Positions 27,073 through 38,162 of a DNA stretch of 64,000 nt are shown here, piece after piece. The notes beneath the pieces are model-generated. The model did no database searches. It was not told the origin of the DNA and saw only the letters and a list, made by a program, of their open reading frames with translations. The stretch is from assembly GCF_051390635.1 (NCBI RefSeq), contig NZ_JBPODT010000001.1, positions 248,001 through 312,000 of the forward strand, in the 5' to 3' direction. Numbering within the stretch: position 1 is the first letter of the stretch; every line of letters begins with the position of its first letter. The position numbers and the translations under genes are program-made. The DNA is from Microbaculum sp051390635 (lineage in GTDB: Bacteria > Pseudomonadota > Alphaproteobacteria > Rhizobiales > Tepidamorphaceae).

Positions 27073-28608
27073 ATGCCGCTTACAAGACGTGATCTGATGA
27101 AACGCGGCGCTGCCGGCGCCGCCCTGCTGTCCACCGGGCCCTATCTGTCGAGCGCGCTCGCACAGACGAGCGACCTGACGATCGCCTACAACGTCAACCT
27201 GCCGTCCTTTGATCCGACTGTCGGCCCGTCGGCGGTGAACCCGACGATCCAGGGCATCTACCAGTCGATCTTCGACATGTATATCGGCCAGAAGCCCGAC
27301 CTGTCCTTCCAGCCGGGCATCCTGACCGACTGGGGCTGGAACGACGACCGCACCAAGGTCCATATGACCGTGCGCTCGGGCGCCACCTGGCACGACGGCT
27401 CGCCGGTCACGCCGGAAGACGTCGTGTGGTCGCTGGAGCGGGCCGGCAATCCGGAGACCGGCAACCCGATCCAGTTCGTCTGGGGCAAGATCGGCGGCTT
27501 CTCGATCGACGGCAACGTCGTAACCGCCGACGTCAAGGAGTTCGAGCCGACCCTGTTCAAGTGGATGGCCTTCCTGACCGGCTACGTCATGCCCAAGGCC
27601 TATTACGAGAAGGTCGGGGCGGACGGGTTCGAGCAGAAACCGATCGGCTCCGGTCCCTATATGGTCGAGCGCTTCGAGCGCAACGCCTACCTCGCCCTGA
27701 AGGCCCACGAGGGCTACTGGGGCGGGCCGGCGGCCTTCAAGTCGGTAATCATCAAGTTCGTGCCCGACGCCTCCAGCCGTGTCGCCGAGATCGATTCCGG
27801 CAAGAGCCAGGTCGTCTTCGACATCACCTATGACGAGTTCGACCGCCTCAAGGCGAAGCCGGGGCTGACGGGCGTCACCACCCCGACCTCCGACATCGCG
27901 ATGATCTTCATCAACGACGTCGAACCGATGACCGACCGGAACGTCCGCCTCGCGGCGAGCTACGCGATCGACAAGCAATTGCTGATCGACCGCCTGCTGA
28001 ACGGCTACGGCGTCAAGATCGACACCCTGCAGACGCCGGAATACGCCGCCTTCGATCCGACAACCACGGTGCCCTACGATCCGGAGAAGGCCAAGGAGCT
28101 GTTGAAGGCCAGCGGCTACTCGACCGACAACCCGGTCAATTTCAAGATCCAGACCACGCGCGGCTTCAAGCCGAAGGACTACGAGATGATCCAGGCGATC
28201 GTCGGCATGTGGCGCAAGGTCGGCATCGAGGCGGAGATCGAGGTCTACGAGATCGCCAAGCACTACGAGCTGCGCGCCGCCGACACCCTCGCCCCGGCCG
28301 CCTTCTACAACTGGGGCAACGCGATCGGCGACCCGGCCACCTCGACCGGCTTCGCCATGTTCGGCCCCTCGCCCCACTCGGTCTGGGACGGCCAAGAGAT
28401 GATCGACATGATCGGCCCGCTCTGGGGCGAGCCCGACGAGGAGAAGCGCATCGCCGGCTACAGGCTGGTCGACAAGAAGATCGCCGAGGAAGGACTGTCC
28501 ATTCCGCTTCTGCAGTACGTCCAGCCGATCGTCTTTTCCGACAAGGTCTCGGTCACGCCCAACGTGTCCGGCGCCGTGCTGCCCTATCTGATGAAGCCCG
28601 CCGGCTGA
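27073..28608 (+). CDS. ABC transporter substrate-binding protein, peptide/nickel family (SBP_bac_5)
   Basis: 511 residues. N-terminal twin-arginine signal (TRRDLMKRG then GAAGAALLSTGPYLSSALA) for folded export to the periplasm, with AGGGAGAGAAGA as ribosome site. The mature part has family 5 solute-binding motifs: 'PGILTDWGWNDDRTKVHMTV', VTPEDVVWSLERA, GSGPYMVERFERN and RLAASYAIDKQLLIDRLL. It would capture the ligand for the two permeases and two ATPases downstream. The family binds peptides but also many non-peptide solutes; given the operator shared with the iorAB operon, an aromatic or amino-acid-derived ligand is possible. Confidence 0.92.
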   Translation: MPLTRRDLMKRGAAGAALLSTGPYLSSALAQTSDLTIAYNVNLPSFDPTVGPSAVNPTIQGIYQSIFDMYIGQKPDLSFQPGILTDWGWNDDRTKVHMTVRSGATWHDGSPVTPEDVVWSLERAGNPETGNPIQFVWGKIGGFSIDGNVVTADVKEFEPTLFKWMAFLTGYVMPKAYYEKVGADGFEQKPIGSGPYMVERFERNAYLALKAHEGYWGGPAAFKSVIIKFVPDASSRVAEIDSGKSQVVFDITYDEFDRLKAKPGLTGVTTPTSDIAMIFINDVEPMTDRNVRLAASYAIDKQLLIDRLLNGYGVKIDTLQTPEYAAFDPTTTVPYDPEKAKELLKASGYSTDNPVNFKIQTTRGFKPKDYEMIQAIVGMWRKVGIEAEIEVYEIAKHYELRAADTLAPAAFYNWGNAIGDPATSTGFAMFGPSPHSVWDGQEMIDMIGPLWGEPDEEKRIAGYRLVDKKIAEEGLSIPLLQYVQPIVFSDKVSVTPNVSGAVLPYLMKPAG

Positions 28609-28652
28609 CCAGGTAGCACTGCGGGGGCGGACATGGAGCACTGCGACATCGC

Positions 28653-29663
28653 ATGACCGCCCTTCGCGCCATTCTGACGCGAGCTGTGATGACGGCGATC
28701 ACCCTGTTCGGGGTCGCCGTCATCGTCTTCGTCGTCATCCGCATCGCCCCCGGCGATCCCATCGCGATGATGCTGCCGCCCGGCGCAAGCGATGAGGACA
28801 TCGCCCGGCTCAGGGCGCTCTACGGTCTCGACAAATCCGTCGTCGAACAGTTCTTCATCTGGCTCGGCAACGTGCTGCACGGCGACTTCGGCACGTCGAT
28901 CTCGATCCGCCAGCCCGTCGCCCGGATCGTGCTGAACCGGCTTCCCGCGACGCTGGAGCTGAGCTTCCTGGCGATGACGATCGCCATCGTGTTCGGCGGC
29001 TTCCTGGCATTCACCGCCACCCGGTATCGCGAAAGCCCGCTCGAGACGGGGATCGACCTCATCAACGGCATAGCCCTTTCGGTGCCGGATTTCCTGTGGG
29101 GCCTGGCGCTGATCCTGTTGCTTGGCGTCGCCTGGCCGGTCTTCGAGATCTCGGGGCGCGTTTCGCCCTCGCTCGACCTGCCCTTCGTCACCCAGTTCTA
29201 TCTGATCGAGAGCATCGTCCGGCTGCGCCTCGACATCACGCTCGACCTGATCGACCACATGTTCATGCCGGCCCTCGCGCTGGCGCTGCCGCTGGCCGCC
29301 GTCATCGCCCAGCTTCTCAAGGTTTCGCTCAAGGAGACCATGAACCAGGACTACGTGATGCTGGCGCGCACCAAGGGCTTCACCGAGGGCCACGTCATCA
29401 CCAACGAGGCGTTCCGCAACGCCCTGCTGCCGACGCTGACGCTGACCGGCGTCCAGCTCACGTTCCTGATCGGCGGCACCGTCATCATCGAGCGGCTGTT
29501 CTCCTACGAGGGGCTCGGCAATCTCGCCATCGACGCGGTCATCAACCGCGACCTGCCACTGATCCAGGGCATCGTGCTGTTGTTCGCCGTCATCTTCGTC
29601 GGCATCAATCTCGCGGTGGACCTGCTCTACACCCTGCTCAATCCGAGGCTGCGTCATGGCTGA
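28653..29663 (+). CDS. ABC transporter permease, DppB-like
   Basis: 336 residues with about six membrane helices; the first is AVMTAITLFGVAVIVFVVIR. 'RIAPGDPIAMMLPPGASDED' after it is the usual DppB/OppB pattern, and the coupling-helix region is LARTKGFTEGHVITNEAFRNALLP (EAA-loop type). It is an inner-membrane channel half. It follows the binding protein after 44 bp and overlaps the next permease by 8 nt, so the pair is translationally coupled. Confidence 0.92.
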   Translation: MTALRAILTRAVMTAITLFGVAVIVFVVIRIAPGDPIAMMLPPGASDEDIARLRALYGLDKSVVEQFFIWLGNVLHGDFGTSISIRQPVARIVLNRLPATLELSFLAMTIAIVFGGFLAFTATRYRESPLETGIDLINGIALSVPDFLWGLALILLLGVAWPVFEISGRVSPSLDLPFVTQFYLIESIVRLRLDITLDLIDHMFMPALALALPLAAVIAQLLKVSLKETMNQDYVMLARTKGFTEGHVITNEAFRNALLPTLTLTGVQLTFLIGGTVIIERLFSYEGLGNLAIDAVINRDLPLIQGIVLLFAVIFVGINLAVDLLYTLLNPRLRHG

Positions 29664-30503
29664 GGCGGCGATCCGGCATCGCAGGCCCCTGTCGTGGCGG
29701 CTGATCCTGTCGGGCGGCTGGCTCACGATCGTCATCGTCTGCGCGGTCTTCGCGCCGCTGATCGCCCCGCACGATCCCCTCGCCCAGGACCTGTTGCTGG
29801 AACGGCTGCCACCGGTCTGGGTCTCGGGGTCGGAGCCCGGCTTTATCCTCGGCACCGACGGGCTCGGCCGCGATGTGCTCTCGCGCATCATCTACGGCGC
29901 ACGCATCGCGCTGACCGTCGCCTTCGTCGCCGCCACGGCGGCGTGCGTGTTCGGCTCGTTCATGGGCCTGATCGCCGGCTACTACCGCGGCTGGGTCGAC
30001 CAGATCGTCTCGCGCATCGTCGACATCTGGATGTCTTTCCCGCCGGTCCTGTTCTCGATCCTGCTGGTGGCGGTGCTCGGCACCGGTCTCCATTCGGTGA
30101 TAATCGCGATCGCGGTCATCGACTGGATCCGCTTCTGCCGCGTCGTGCGCGCCGAGACGCTGGTACAGACGCGCATGGACTACATCGACAGCGCCCGGGC
30201 GGCCGGCTTCTCGCGCCTTTCCATCCTGGCGCGCGAGGTGTTCCCGAACGTGCTGCCGACCATCGTCGCCCTCCTGTCGCTGGAAATGGGCATCGCCGTC
30301 ATCGTCGAGGCGATCCTGTCCTTCGTGAACCTGTCGATCTCGACCGACGACCCGACCTGGGGCGGCATGATCGCGGAAGGCCGCACCATCATCCATTTCG
30401 CCTGGTGGGTTCTGGTCTTCCCGCTGATCGCCCTGTTCCTCACCGTCCTTGCCTTCTCGCAATTCGGCGAAGGCCTCAAGGACCGCTTCGATCCGGTGCT
30501 GAG

Positions 30504-30507
<4 letters not shown>
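29656..30507 (+). CDS. ABC transporter permease, DppC-like
   Basis: 283 residues. The N-terminal helix 'GWLTIVIVCAVFAPLIAPHD' is followed by LGTDGLGRDVLSRIIYGARI, the typical DppC segment, four more membrane helices, and the coupling loop IDSARAAGFSRLSILAREVFPNVLP. It pairs with the permease encoded immediately upstream (8-nt overlap). The stop codon overlaps the ATPase start (ATGA). Confidence 0.92.
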
Positions 30508-31399
<892 letters not shown>

Positions 31400-31403
<4 letters not shown>

Positions 31404-32218
31404 CGGCGCTGTTCGAGGTGGAAGGGGTCAAGATCGCCCTCCCCGATCCGAACCGGAAGACGCTGCTGGGCCAGATGCCGATGGTCGAGATCCTGCACGG
31501 CATCGACCTGACGATCGAGGAAGGCACGGTGGTCGGCGTCGTCGGCGAATCCGGCTCCGGAAAGTCGACGCTCGGGCGCGCTCTGGTGCGCCTGCTCGAA
31601 CCCGTCGCAGGCTCGATCCGCTTCGCCGGCACCGACATCACCCATCTCGACGACGCGGCGTTGCGCCCCTACCGGCGCGACCTCCAGGTGATTTTCCAGG
31701 ATCCCCTGTCGGCGCTCAATCCGCGGCTGACGATCGGCACCATCATCGGCCGTCCGCTGATGCTGCACGGCCTCGCCAAGGGCCGTCGCGAGGCGCGGAG
31801 ACTGGCCGAGGAAGCGCTCGATCACGTCGGCCTGCCGACGGCCTTCGCCACGCGCTACCCGCATGAACTTTCGGGCGGTCAGCGCCAGCGCGTCGGCATC
31901 GCCCGCGCGATCGCGACGAAGCCGCGCTTCGTCCTGGCCGACGAGATCGTTTCCGGCCTCGACGTGTCCAGCCAGGCCCAGATCCTGACCCTGCTCGCCC
32001 AGCTCAAGGCCGAGATGAAGCTGACCATCGTCTTCATCAGCCACGACCTTTCGGTCGTCCGCCGTCTCTGTGACCGCGTGGTGGTACTGCGCCATGGCGA
32101 GGTGCTTGAAAACCGTCCGACCGGCCCGCTGTTCGAACACCCCGAGCATCCCTACACGGCGGAACTGAAAGCCGCGATCCCGCTGCCCGAGGTCGACGGC
32201 GACTGGCTCGGCGCCTGA
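31400..32218 (+). CDS. ABC transporter ATP-binding protein, DppF-like
   Basis: 272 residues; starts inside the end of the preceding ATPase (4-nt overlap). Walker A GESGSGKST, Q-loop VIFQDPLSALNPRLTIG, signature LSGGQRQRVGIARA, Walker B FVLADEIVSGLDVS (Ile replaces the more common Pro in the D-E-P-V step), H-loop ISHDLSVV. It completes the five-gene importer. The following gene is convergent. Confidence 0.92.
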
Positions 32219-32247
32219 CGGGACGGCGTGTCCCATGCATTTCTCGC

Positions 32248-32883
32248 TTACTGACGCGAGATCGCCAGGTTGATCCCGAAAGCGATAAAAACGCTGCCGC
32301 CGAGGCGCTCCGCCCAACGCCGTGCGTGCCCGTCTTCGGTCAGCCGCCTGGTCACGGTGTCCGACAGCACGATACAAACCGCATCGGTCAGCGAAAACAG
32401 GACGTTGACCACCGCCCCCAGAGCGACGATCTGCGCCCAGAGGGGAAGCGACGCCGAACCATCCGTGAACTGCGGCAGAAAGGCCAGATAGAACAGCGCG
32501 GTCTTCGGATTCAGGACTTCCACCAGGATACTGTCCCGAAACGCCTTTCGCGCCGCCGGGAGCGCATCCGCGACCGGTCGGACCGAACGCTGTCCGGAGC
32601 CTCGGAAATACCGGATGCCGATCCAGATCAGGTAAGCCGCTCCCACAAGCTTCACCGCCAGATGGAGCGCTGGAACAGTCTTCAGCACGATTGCCAGCCC
32701 GAAGGCCGCCACCAGGATGTGAACGTAGCCGCCGATATGGAACCCGAGCGCCGAAAGCCAGCCCGCGCGCCGACCTCCAGCGACCGTTTGGGCAGCGGCA
32801 TAAAACATGCCCGGACCGGGCACGCAGGCAAAAACCGCCGCTGCGACGAAGAAAGGCAAGAGCAACTCGAGCGAAGGCACCAC
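32248..32883 (-). CDS. LysE/RhtB-family amino-acid exporter
   Basis: 211 residues from GTG 32881-32883 with AGGA 6 nt before it; this gives the usual family length, whereas the ATG 45 codons upstream adds a hydrophilic leader unlike the family. Six hydrophobic helices, with FACVPGPGMFYAAAQTVAGG after the first, the conserved G-P-G region, and 'LVGAAYLIWIGIRYFRGSGQ' in the third. It is likely an inner-membrane exporter of amino acids or derivatives. It stands alone between two importer operons, divergent from the branched-chain-type importer; the ACATGA-type operator at 33023 lies in the shared upstream region. Confidence 0.85.
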   Translation of the reverse strand: MVPSLELLLPFFVAAAVFACVPGPGMFYAAAQTVAGGRRAGWLSALGFHIGGYVHILVAAFGLAIVLKTVPALHLAVKLVGAAYLIWIGIRYFRGSGQRSVRPVADALPAARKAFRDSILVEVLNPKTALFYLAFLPQFTDGSASLPLWAQIVALGAVVNVLFSLTDAVCIVLSDTVTRRLTEDGHARRWAERLGGSVFIAFGINLAISRQ

Positions 32884-33022
32884 GATCGTCCTGTCGGCTG
32901 TCCGACGATCGTACGCCGGGCCTTCAAGGCCCAATAGCCGCTGCCCGGGCGTCAAAAGGACGCCCTTTCCCGGATTTTCGCCCAACTCATCGCCCGCACG
33001 GAAACGGAATTGCGGCACGTTG

Positions 33023-33042
33023 ACATGACGACTGATTCATGT
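33023..33042. promoter_or_regulatory. Inverted-repeat operator, ACATGA-N8-TCATGT (copy 1)
   Basis: Perfect 6-bp arms ACATGA (33023-33028) and TCATGT (33037-33042) separated by 8 bp. The same arms and spacing, plus the following TCAT, recur at 43588-43607 upstream of the TetR gene at 42981. It lies 123 bp before the importer's binding-protein ATG. It is likely a binding site for that TetR regulator, linking the importer to the acyl-CoA unit 6 kb away. Confidence 0.65.
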
Positions 33043-33164
33043 CTCATAATACTGTCAAGAAAGCGTGCGAAACCTTCGTTCCGTCCCTCCTTGAGAGGCG
33101 ATCCGGACGCGAACCTTGGCGGTCTGTCCGCGCCCCGGACGGCCGCACCAACCGGGAGGAAACT

Positions 33165-34373
33165 ATGGGGACCTTCAGATCCGCCGCGCTTGCGGCACTA
33201 ACCCTGACAATCGGCGGCCTGACGATCGGCGGCGGCCTCTCCGCCGCTCAAGCCGCCGACGACATCGTCATCGCCCACGTCTACGGCAAGACCGGGCCGC
33301 TCGAGGCCTATGCGAAGCAGTCGCATACCGGCCTGATGATGGGCCTCGAATACGCAACCGACGGAACGATGGAGATCGACGGCAAGAAGATCGTCGTCAT
33401 CGAAAAGGACACGCAGCTGAAGCCGGATATCGGCAAGGCCGCTCTCGCCGAGGCCTTCGGCGACGACGACGCGGTGCTGGCGGTCGGCCCGGTTTCCTCC
33501 GGCGTCGCGCTCGCCATGGCCCCAGTCGCCGAGGAATACGAGAAGATCCTGCTGGTCGAGCCGGCCGTCGCCGATTCCATCACCGGCGAGAACTGGAACC
33601 GCTACATCTTCCGCACCGGCCGCAACTCGTCGCAGGACGCGATCTCCAACGCGGTGGCGCTCGGCAAGCCCGGCGTGAAGATCGCGACGCTTGCCCAGGA
33701 CTACGCCTTCGGGCGCGACGGCGTCGCCGCCTTCAAGGAAGCGCTCAACGGCACGGGCGCCGAACTCGTCTTCGAGGAATACGTGCCGACGGATACACAG
33801 GACTTCACGGCGAGCGCCCAGCGCATCTTCGATGCCATGAAGGACCAGGACGGGCGCAAGTTCCTGTTCGTGATCTGGGCCGGCGGCAACAACCCCATCG
33901 GCAAGATCAAGGCGATGGACCCCTCCCGCTTCGGAGTGGAGATCGCGACGGGCGGCAACATCCTGGCGGCCATGAAGGCGTTCAAGGCGCTGCCCGGCAT
34001 GGAAGGCGCGACCTACTACTACTACGAGATCCCGAAGAACGAGATCAACGACTGGCTGGTCAAGGAGCATCAGGCCCGCTTCAACGAGCCCCCGGACTTC
34101 TTCACCGCCGGCGGCATGGCGGCGGGAATCGCGGTCGTCGAGGCCATCAAGAAGGCCGGCTCGACCGATACCGAGGACCTGATCGCGACCATGGAAGGCA
34201 TGGAATTCGAGACACCGAAGGGCAAGATGGTGTTCCGCCCGGAGGACCATCAGGCACTTCAGTCCATGTATCACTTCAAGATCAAGGTCGACCCGGACGT
34301 CGAGTGGGGCATCCCCGAGCTCGTCAAGGAGCTGACGATCGAGGACATGGACATACCGGTCCGCAACCAGTGA
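33165..34373 (+). CDS. Branched-chain-amino-acid-type ABC transporter substrate-binding protein
   Basis: 402 residues from ATG 33165, which has GGGAGGA 4 nt upstream and starts a clear Sec signal (LAALTLTIGGLTIGGGLSAAQA). The mature part has the periplasmic type I fold: 'GKTGPLEAYAKQSHTGLMMG', VGPVSSGVALAMAPVAEE, DYAFGRDGVAAFKEAL. Family members bind leucine-type amino acids, amides, urea and aromatic acids. The companion ligase/hydratase operon under the same operator suggests a carboxylic or aromatic acid ligand here. It is followed by a stem-loop before the ATPase genes, which could raise its mRNA level relative to them. Confidence 0.92.
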   Translation: MGTFRSAALAALTLTIGGLTIGGGLSAAQAADDIVIAHVYGKTGPLEAYAKQSHTGLMMGLEYATDGTMEIDGKKIVVIEKDTQLKPDIGKAALAEAFGDDDAVLAVGPVSSGVALAMAPVAEEYEKILLVEPAVADSITGENWNRYIFRTGRNSSQDAISNAVALGKPGVKIATLAQDYAFGRDGVAAFKEALNGTGAELVFEEYVPTDTQDFTASAQRIFDAMKDQDGRKFLFVIWAGGNNPIGKIKAMDPSRFGVEIATGGNILAAMKAFKALPGMEGATYYYYEIPKNEINDWLVKEHQARFNEPPDFFTAGGMAAGIAVVEAIKKAGSTDTEDLIATMEGMEFETPKGKMVFRPEDHQALQSMYHFKIKVDPDVEWGIPELVKELTIEDMDIPVRNQ

Positions 34374-34382
34374 CCTGAAATC

Positions 34383-34416
34383 GGCCGGGCGGCTGCCAAA
34401 TACCCACCGCCCGGCC
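34383..34416 (+). terminator. Stem-loop after the binding-protein gene
   Basis: A perfect 10-bp stem, GGCCGGGCGG (34383-34392) and CCGCCCGGCC (34407-34416), with a 14-nt loop lies 9 bp after the stop. It has no T-run. Such stem-loops after binding-protein genes commonly act as partial terminators or RNA stabilisers. Confidence 0.5.
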
Positions 34417-34438
34417 CTGTTGTCCGGTAAGCCGGTCT

Positions 34439-34505
34439 CCGCTTTCGCGGGAATGAGCGGCGAGCAGCGAACCTGTCCCTAGCCCGCTCATTCCCGCGAA
34501 AGCGG
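34439..34505. repeat. Dispersed palindromic repeat with perfect 22-bp inverted arms
   Basis: Arms CCGCTTTCGCGGGAATGAGCGG (34439-34460) and its exact reverse complement (34484-34505) are separated by 23 bp. The arm is nearly identical to 56072-56094, between paaA and paaB. This is a genome-dispersed element, not a gene-specific hairpin. Confidence 0.8.
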
Positions 34506-34547
34506 GGATCGGGAAGCGATTGGCACCATGCCGACAGACGAACGGCC

Positions 34548-35307
34548 ATGACGGAACGCCCGGTACTCGAAACGACCGACCTGACGATCCGCTTCGGCGG
34601 CCATGTCGCGGTGGACGCGGTGTCCTGCGCCTTCGCGCGCGGCACCCTGACCGCGATCGTCGGGCCGAACGGGGCGGGAAAGACCACCTACTTCAACCTG
34701 ATCTCGGGCCAGTTGAGGGCGAGCGCCGGCCGGGTGACGCTGAACGGCGAGGACATCACCCGCCTGTCCGTGCCCGAGCGCACCGAGCGCGGCATCGGCC
34801 GGGCCTTCCAGCTCACCAACCTGTTTCCGAACCTGACCGTCCGCGAGAACGTCCGGCTGGTCGTTCAGGCCGTCTCGGGGCGTCGCTACGATCTCTTCTC
34901 CCGCGCCGGCAGCCATGTCGAGCTGATCGAACGCGCAGAGCATGTCCTGGCCGAGGTAAAGCTGCTGGACAGCGCCGACCGCACGGTCGCCGCCCTCCCC
35001 CACGGCGACCAGCGCAAGCTGGAGGTCGCCCTGCTGATCGCCTTGAAGCCGCAGGTTCTGATGTTCGACGAACCGACCGCCGGCATGAGTGTCGACGAGG
35101 TTCCCGCGATTCTCGACCTGATCCAGGGCCTCAAGGCCGATCACGACCGCACCATATTGCTGGTCGAGCACAAGATGGACGTCATCCGGTCGCTGGCCGA
35201 TCGCATTGTAGTCCTGCACAACGGCGCGCTCGTCGCCGACGGCGACCCGCAGGCGGTGATCGCCTCGCCCATCGTGCAGGAAGCCTATCTGGGCATGGAG
35301 CCGGCCG

Positions 35308-35315
<8 letters not shown>
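34548..35315 (+). CDS. ABC transporter ATP-binding protein, LivG-like
   Basis: 255 residues. Walker A GPNGAGKTTYFNLISG, followed by the LivG-type region RAFQLTNLFPNLTVRENV, a degenerate signature region (LPHGDQRKLEVALLIAL, with PHGDQ in place of LSGGQ, typical of LivG), Walker B LMFDEPTAGMS and H-loop LLVEHKMDVI. It partners with LivF-like encoded next (8-nt overlap). It lacks a strong ribosome site; the dispersed repeat sits 43 bp upstream. Confidence 0.92.
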
Positions 35316-36026
<711 letters not shown>

Positions 36027-36030
<4 letters not shown>

Positions 36031-37070
36031 GCAACCCGCCAGCCGGCGATACCTCCATCGCCCCGAAGATCGAGCAGGCGTCCCTCGCCGAGAGGCTCGG
36101 CAATTGGGCGCCGCTCCTGCTGGTGCCGGCGCTCGCCATTGTCGGCCTTGTCGCCATCGCCAACCCGGCGACATGGATCACCCTCACCGCGGCCGGCCTG
36201 GCCATGGGCATGATGATCTTCCTCATGGCGTCCGGCCTGACGCTGGTCTTCGGCCTGATGGACGTCATCAATTTCGGCCACGGGGCCTTCATAGCCATCG
36301 GCGCCTTCGTCGGGTTCACCGTGCTCGGATACCTGTCCGGCTGGACCGACGCCGCTTCGGTCTGGCTGAACCTCGCCGCCCTGTTCCCGGCGATCCTCGT
36401 CGCCATGCTCGTCGCCGGCGGCGCGGGCTATGTCTTCGAGCGCCTCATCGTCAAGCCGGTCTACGGCCAGCACCTGAAGCAGATCCTGGTCACCATGGGC
36501 GGCCTGATCATCGTCCAGCAGCTCATTCTGGTGTTCTGGGGACCGGACGCGATCCACCTGTCGCGGCCGCAGACCCTGCGCGGATCGGTGGTGATCGGGG
36601 AGGCCGCGATCGAGAAGTACCGGCTCGTCGCCGTCGTCATCGGCCTTGCCGTTTTCGTTTGCATGCGGCTCGTGCTGAACCGCACCAAGATCGGCCTTCT
36701 GGTCCGCGCCGGGGTCGAGAACGGCGAGATGGTCGAGGCGCTGGGCTACCGTATCCAGCGGCTGTTTCTCGCCGTCTTCATCGTCGGTTCGGCGCTTGCC
36801 GGGCTCGGCGGCGTCATGTGGGGGCTCTACCAGGAGACCATCACCGCGCACATGGGCTCGGAGATCATGGTGCTGGTCTTCATCGTGGTCATCATCGGCG
36901 GCCTCGGGTCGGTCGAGGGCTGCTTCATCGGCGCGCTCCTGGTCGGCTTGCTGTCCAACTATGTCGCCTTCCTGTCGCCCAAGGTCGCCCTGGTCTCGAC
37001 GATCGCGCTGATGGTCATCGTCCTGATGTGGCGGCCGCAAGGGCTCTACCCCGTCGTCAAGGCGAAGTGA
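36027..37070 (+). CDS. Branched-chain-type ABC transporter permease, LivH-like
   Basis: 347 residues from ATG 36027, overlapping the previous stop as ATGA; a longer upstream frame is an overlap artefact. About eight membrane helices, with the LivH signature GLTLVFGLMDVINFGHGAF near residue 70 and 'GLGSVEGCFIGALLVGLLSN' near the C-terminus. It has a 40-residue N-terminal cytoplasmic extension, longer than E. coli LivH. Forms the channel with the LivM-like protein. Confidence 0.92.
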
Positions 37071-37078
37071 GGCCGGCC

Positions 37079-38152
37079 ATGCTCGCAAACCTCCTGTCCG
37101 GCGATACCCCCCGCAGCAGGGTGCTGACGATCGTGCTCCTGGTGATCTTCGTGTCGCTGCTGCTCGCCCCGTTCCTGTTTCCGGGCACCCGCTCGCTGGA
37201 AACGGCGGCGCGTATCTGCATCTTCGTCGTCCTGGTGGCGAGCTACGACCTGCTGCTCGGCTATACCGGCATCGTTTCCTTCGCCCACACCATGTTCTTC
37301 GGCATCGGCGCCTATGGCGCGGCGATCGCGCTGAACCATATGGGCGCGAGCTTCGGCTCGATCCTCGTCGGGGCGATCGCCGGGGCCCTGGTCGCCGCCG
37401 GACTGGCGCTGCTGATCGGGCTGTTCTCCCTGCGGGTGAAGGCGATCTTCTTCGCCATGGTGACGCTCGCCGTCGCCAGCGCTTTTCTAGTGCTGGTCTC
37501 GCAGCTCTCCGGCCTCACCGGCGGCGAGGACGGGCTCAACTACAAGATCCCGCGCGAATTCACCCCCGCCTTCAAGCTCTTGGACGACAGGCTGTTCGGC
37601 GTGCGCGTCGACGGCAAGCTGCTCGCCTACTACTTCGTCTTCTTCGTCTCGCTCGCCCTGTTCCTGCTGATGCTGCGCTTCGTCAATTCGCCCTTCGGCC
37701 GCGTGTTGCAGGCCGTCCGCGAGAACGCCTTCCGCGCCGAGGCGATCGGCTACCGGGTGGTGACCTACCGCACGCTCGCGACCGTCCTGTCGGCCATGAT
37801 CGCCGCGCTCGCCGGCGTCCTGCTCGCCGTCTGGCTGCGCTATACCGGCCCGGCGACGACGCTGTCGCTGGAAATCATGGTGGACATCCTGCTGATGGTG
37901 GTGATCGGTGGCATGGGCACGATGTACGGCGCGGTCATCGGCGCGACCATCTTCATCCTCGCCCAGACCTACCTGCACGAACTGATGGCCGTCGCCTCCG
38001 ACGCCACCGCGCCGGTCCCGCTGCTCTCCGCACTGCTGTCGCCGGATCGCTGGCTGCTTTGGCTCGGCCTGCTGTTCGTGCTCAGCGTCTACTTCTTCCC
38101 CACCGGGATCGTCGGCCGCCTGCGCGGCGCCGAAAGCCGGGCGGCCAAGTGA
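37079..38152 (+). CDS. Branched-chain-type ABC transporter permease, LivM-like
   Basis: 357 residues from ATG 37079. The LivM-type segment is LLLGYTGIVSFAHTMFFGIGAY near residue 58; the coupling loop is NPFGRVLQAVRENAFRAEAIGY (as SPFGRVLQ). The C-terminus shows 'MVDILLMVVIGGMGTMYGAV'. About nine membrane helices. It completes the importer and is followed 10 bp later by a hydrolase gene. Confidence 0.92.
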   Translation: MLANLLSGDTPRSRVLTIVLLVIFVSLLLAPFLFPGTRSLETAARICIFVVLVASYDLLLGYTGIVSFAHTMFFGIGAYGAAIALNHMGASFGSILVGAIAGALVAAGLALLIGLFSLRVKAIFFAMVTLAVASAFLVLVSQLSGLTGGEDGLNYKIPREFTPAFKLLDDRLFGVRVDGKLLAYYFVFFVSLALFLLMLRFVNSPFGRVLQAVRENAFRAEAIGYRVVTYRTLATVLSAMIAALAGVLLAVWLRYTGPATTLSLEIMVDILLMVVIGGMGTMYGAVIGATIFILAQTYLHELMAVASDATAPVPLLSALLSPDRWLLWLGLLFVLSVYFFPTGIVGRLRGAESRAAK

Positions 38153-38162
38153 GCGGCGACAG

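Noticed and set aside
29694..30503. 270-residue N-terminal extension of the DppD-like ATPase
   Set aside because: It is the +1 frame of the preceding permease; the ATGA overlap at 30504 gives the expected protein.
32220..32261. Short stem-loops between the DppF-like and LysE-like genes
   Set aside because: Stems of only 5-6 bp with no T-run; too weak to call as terminators.
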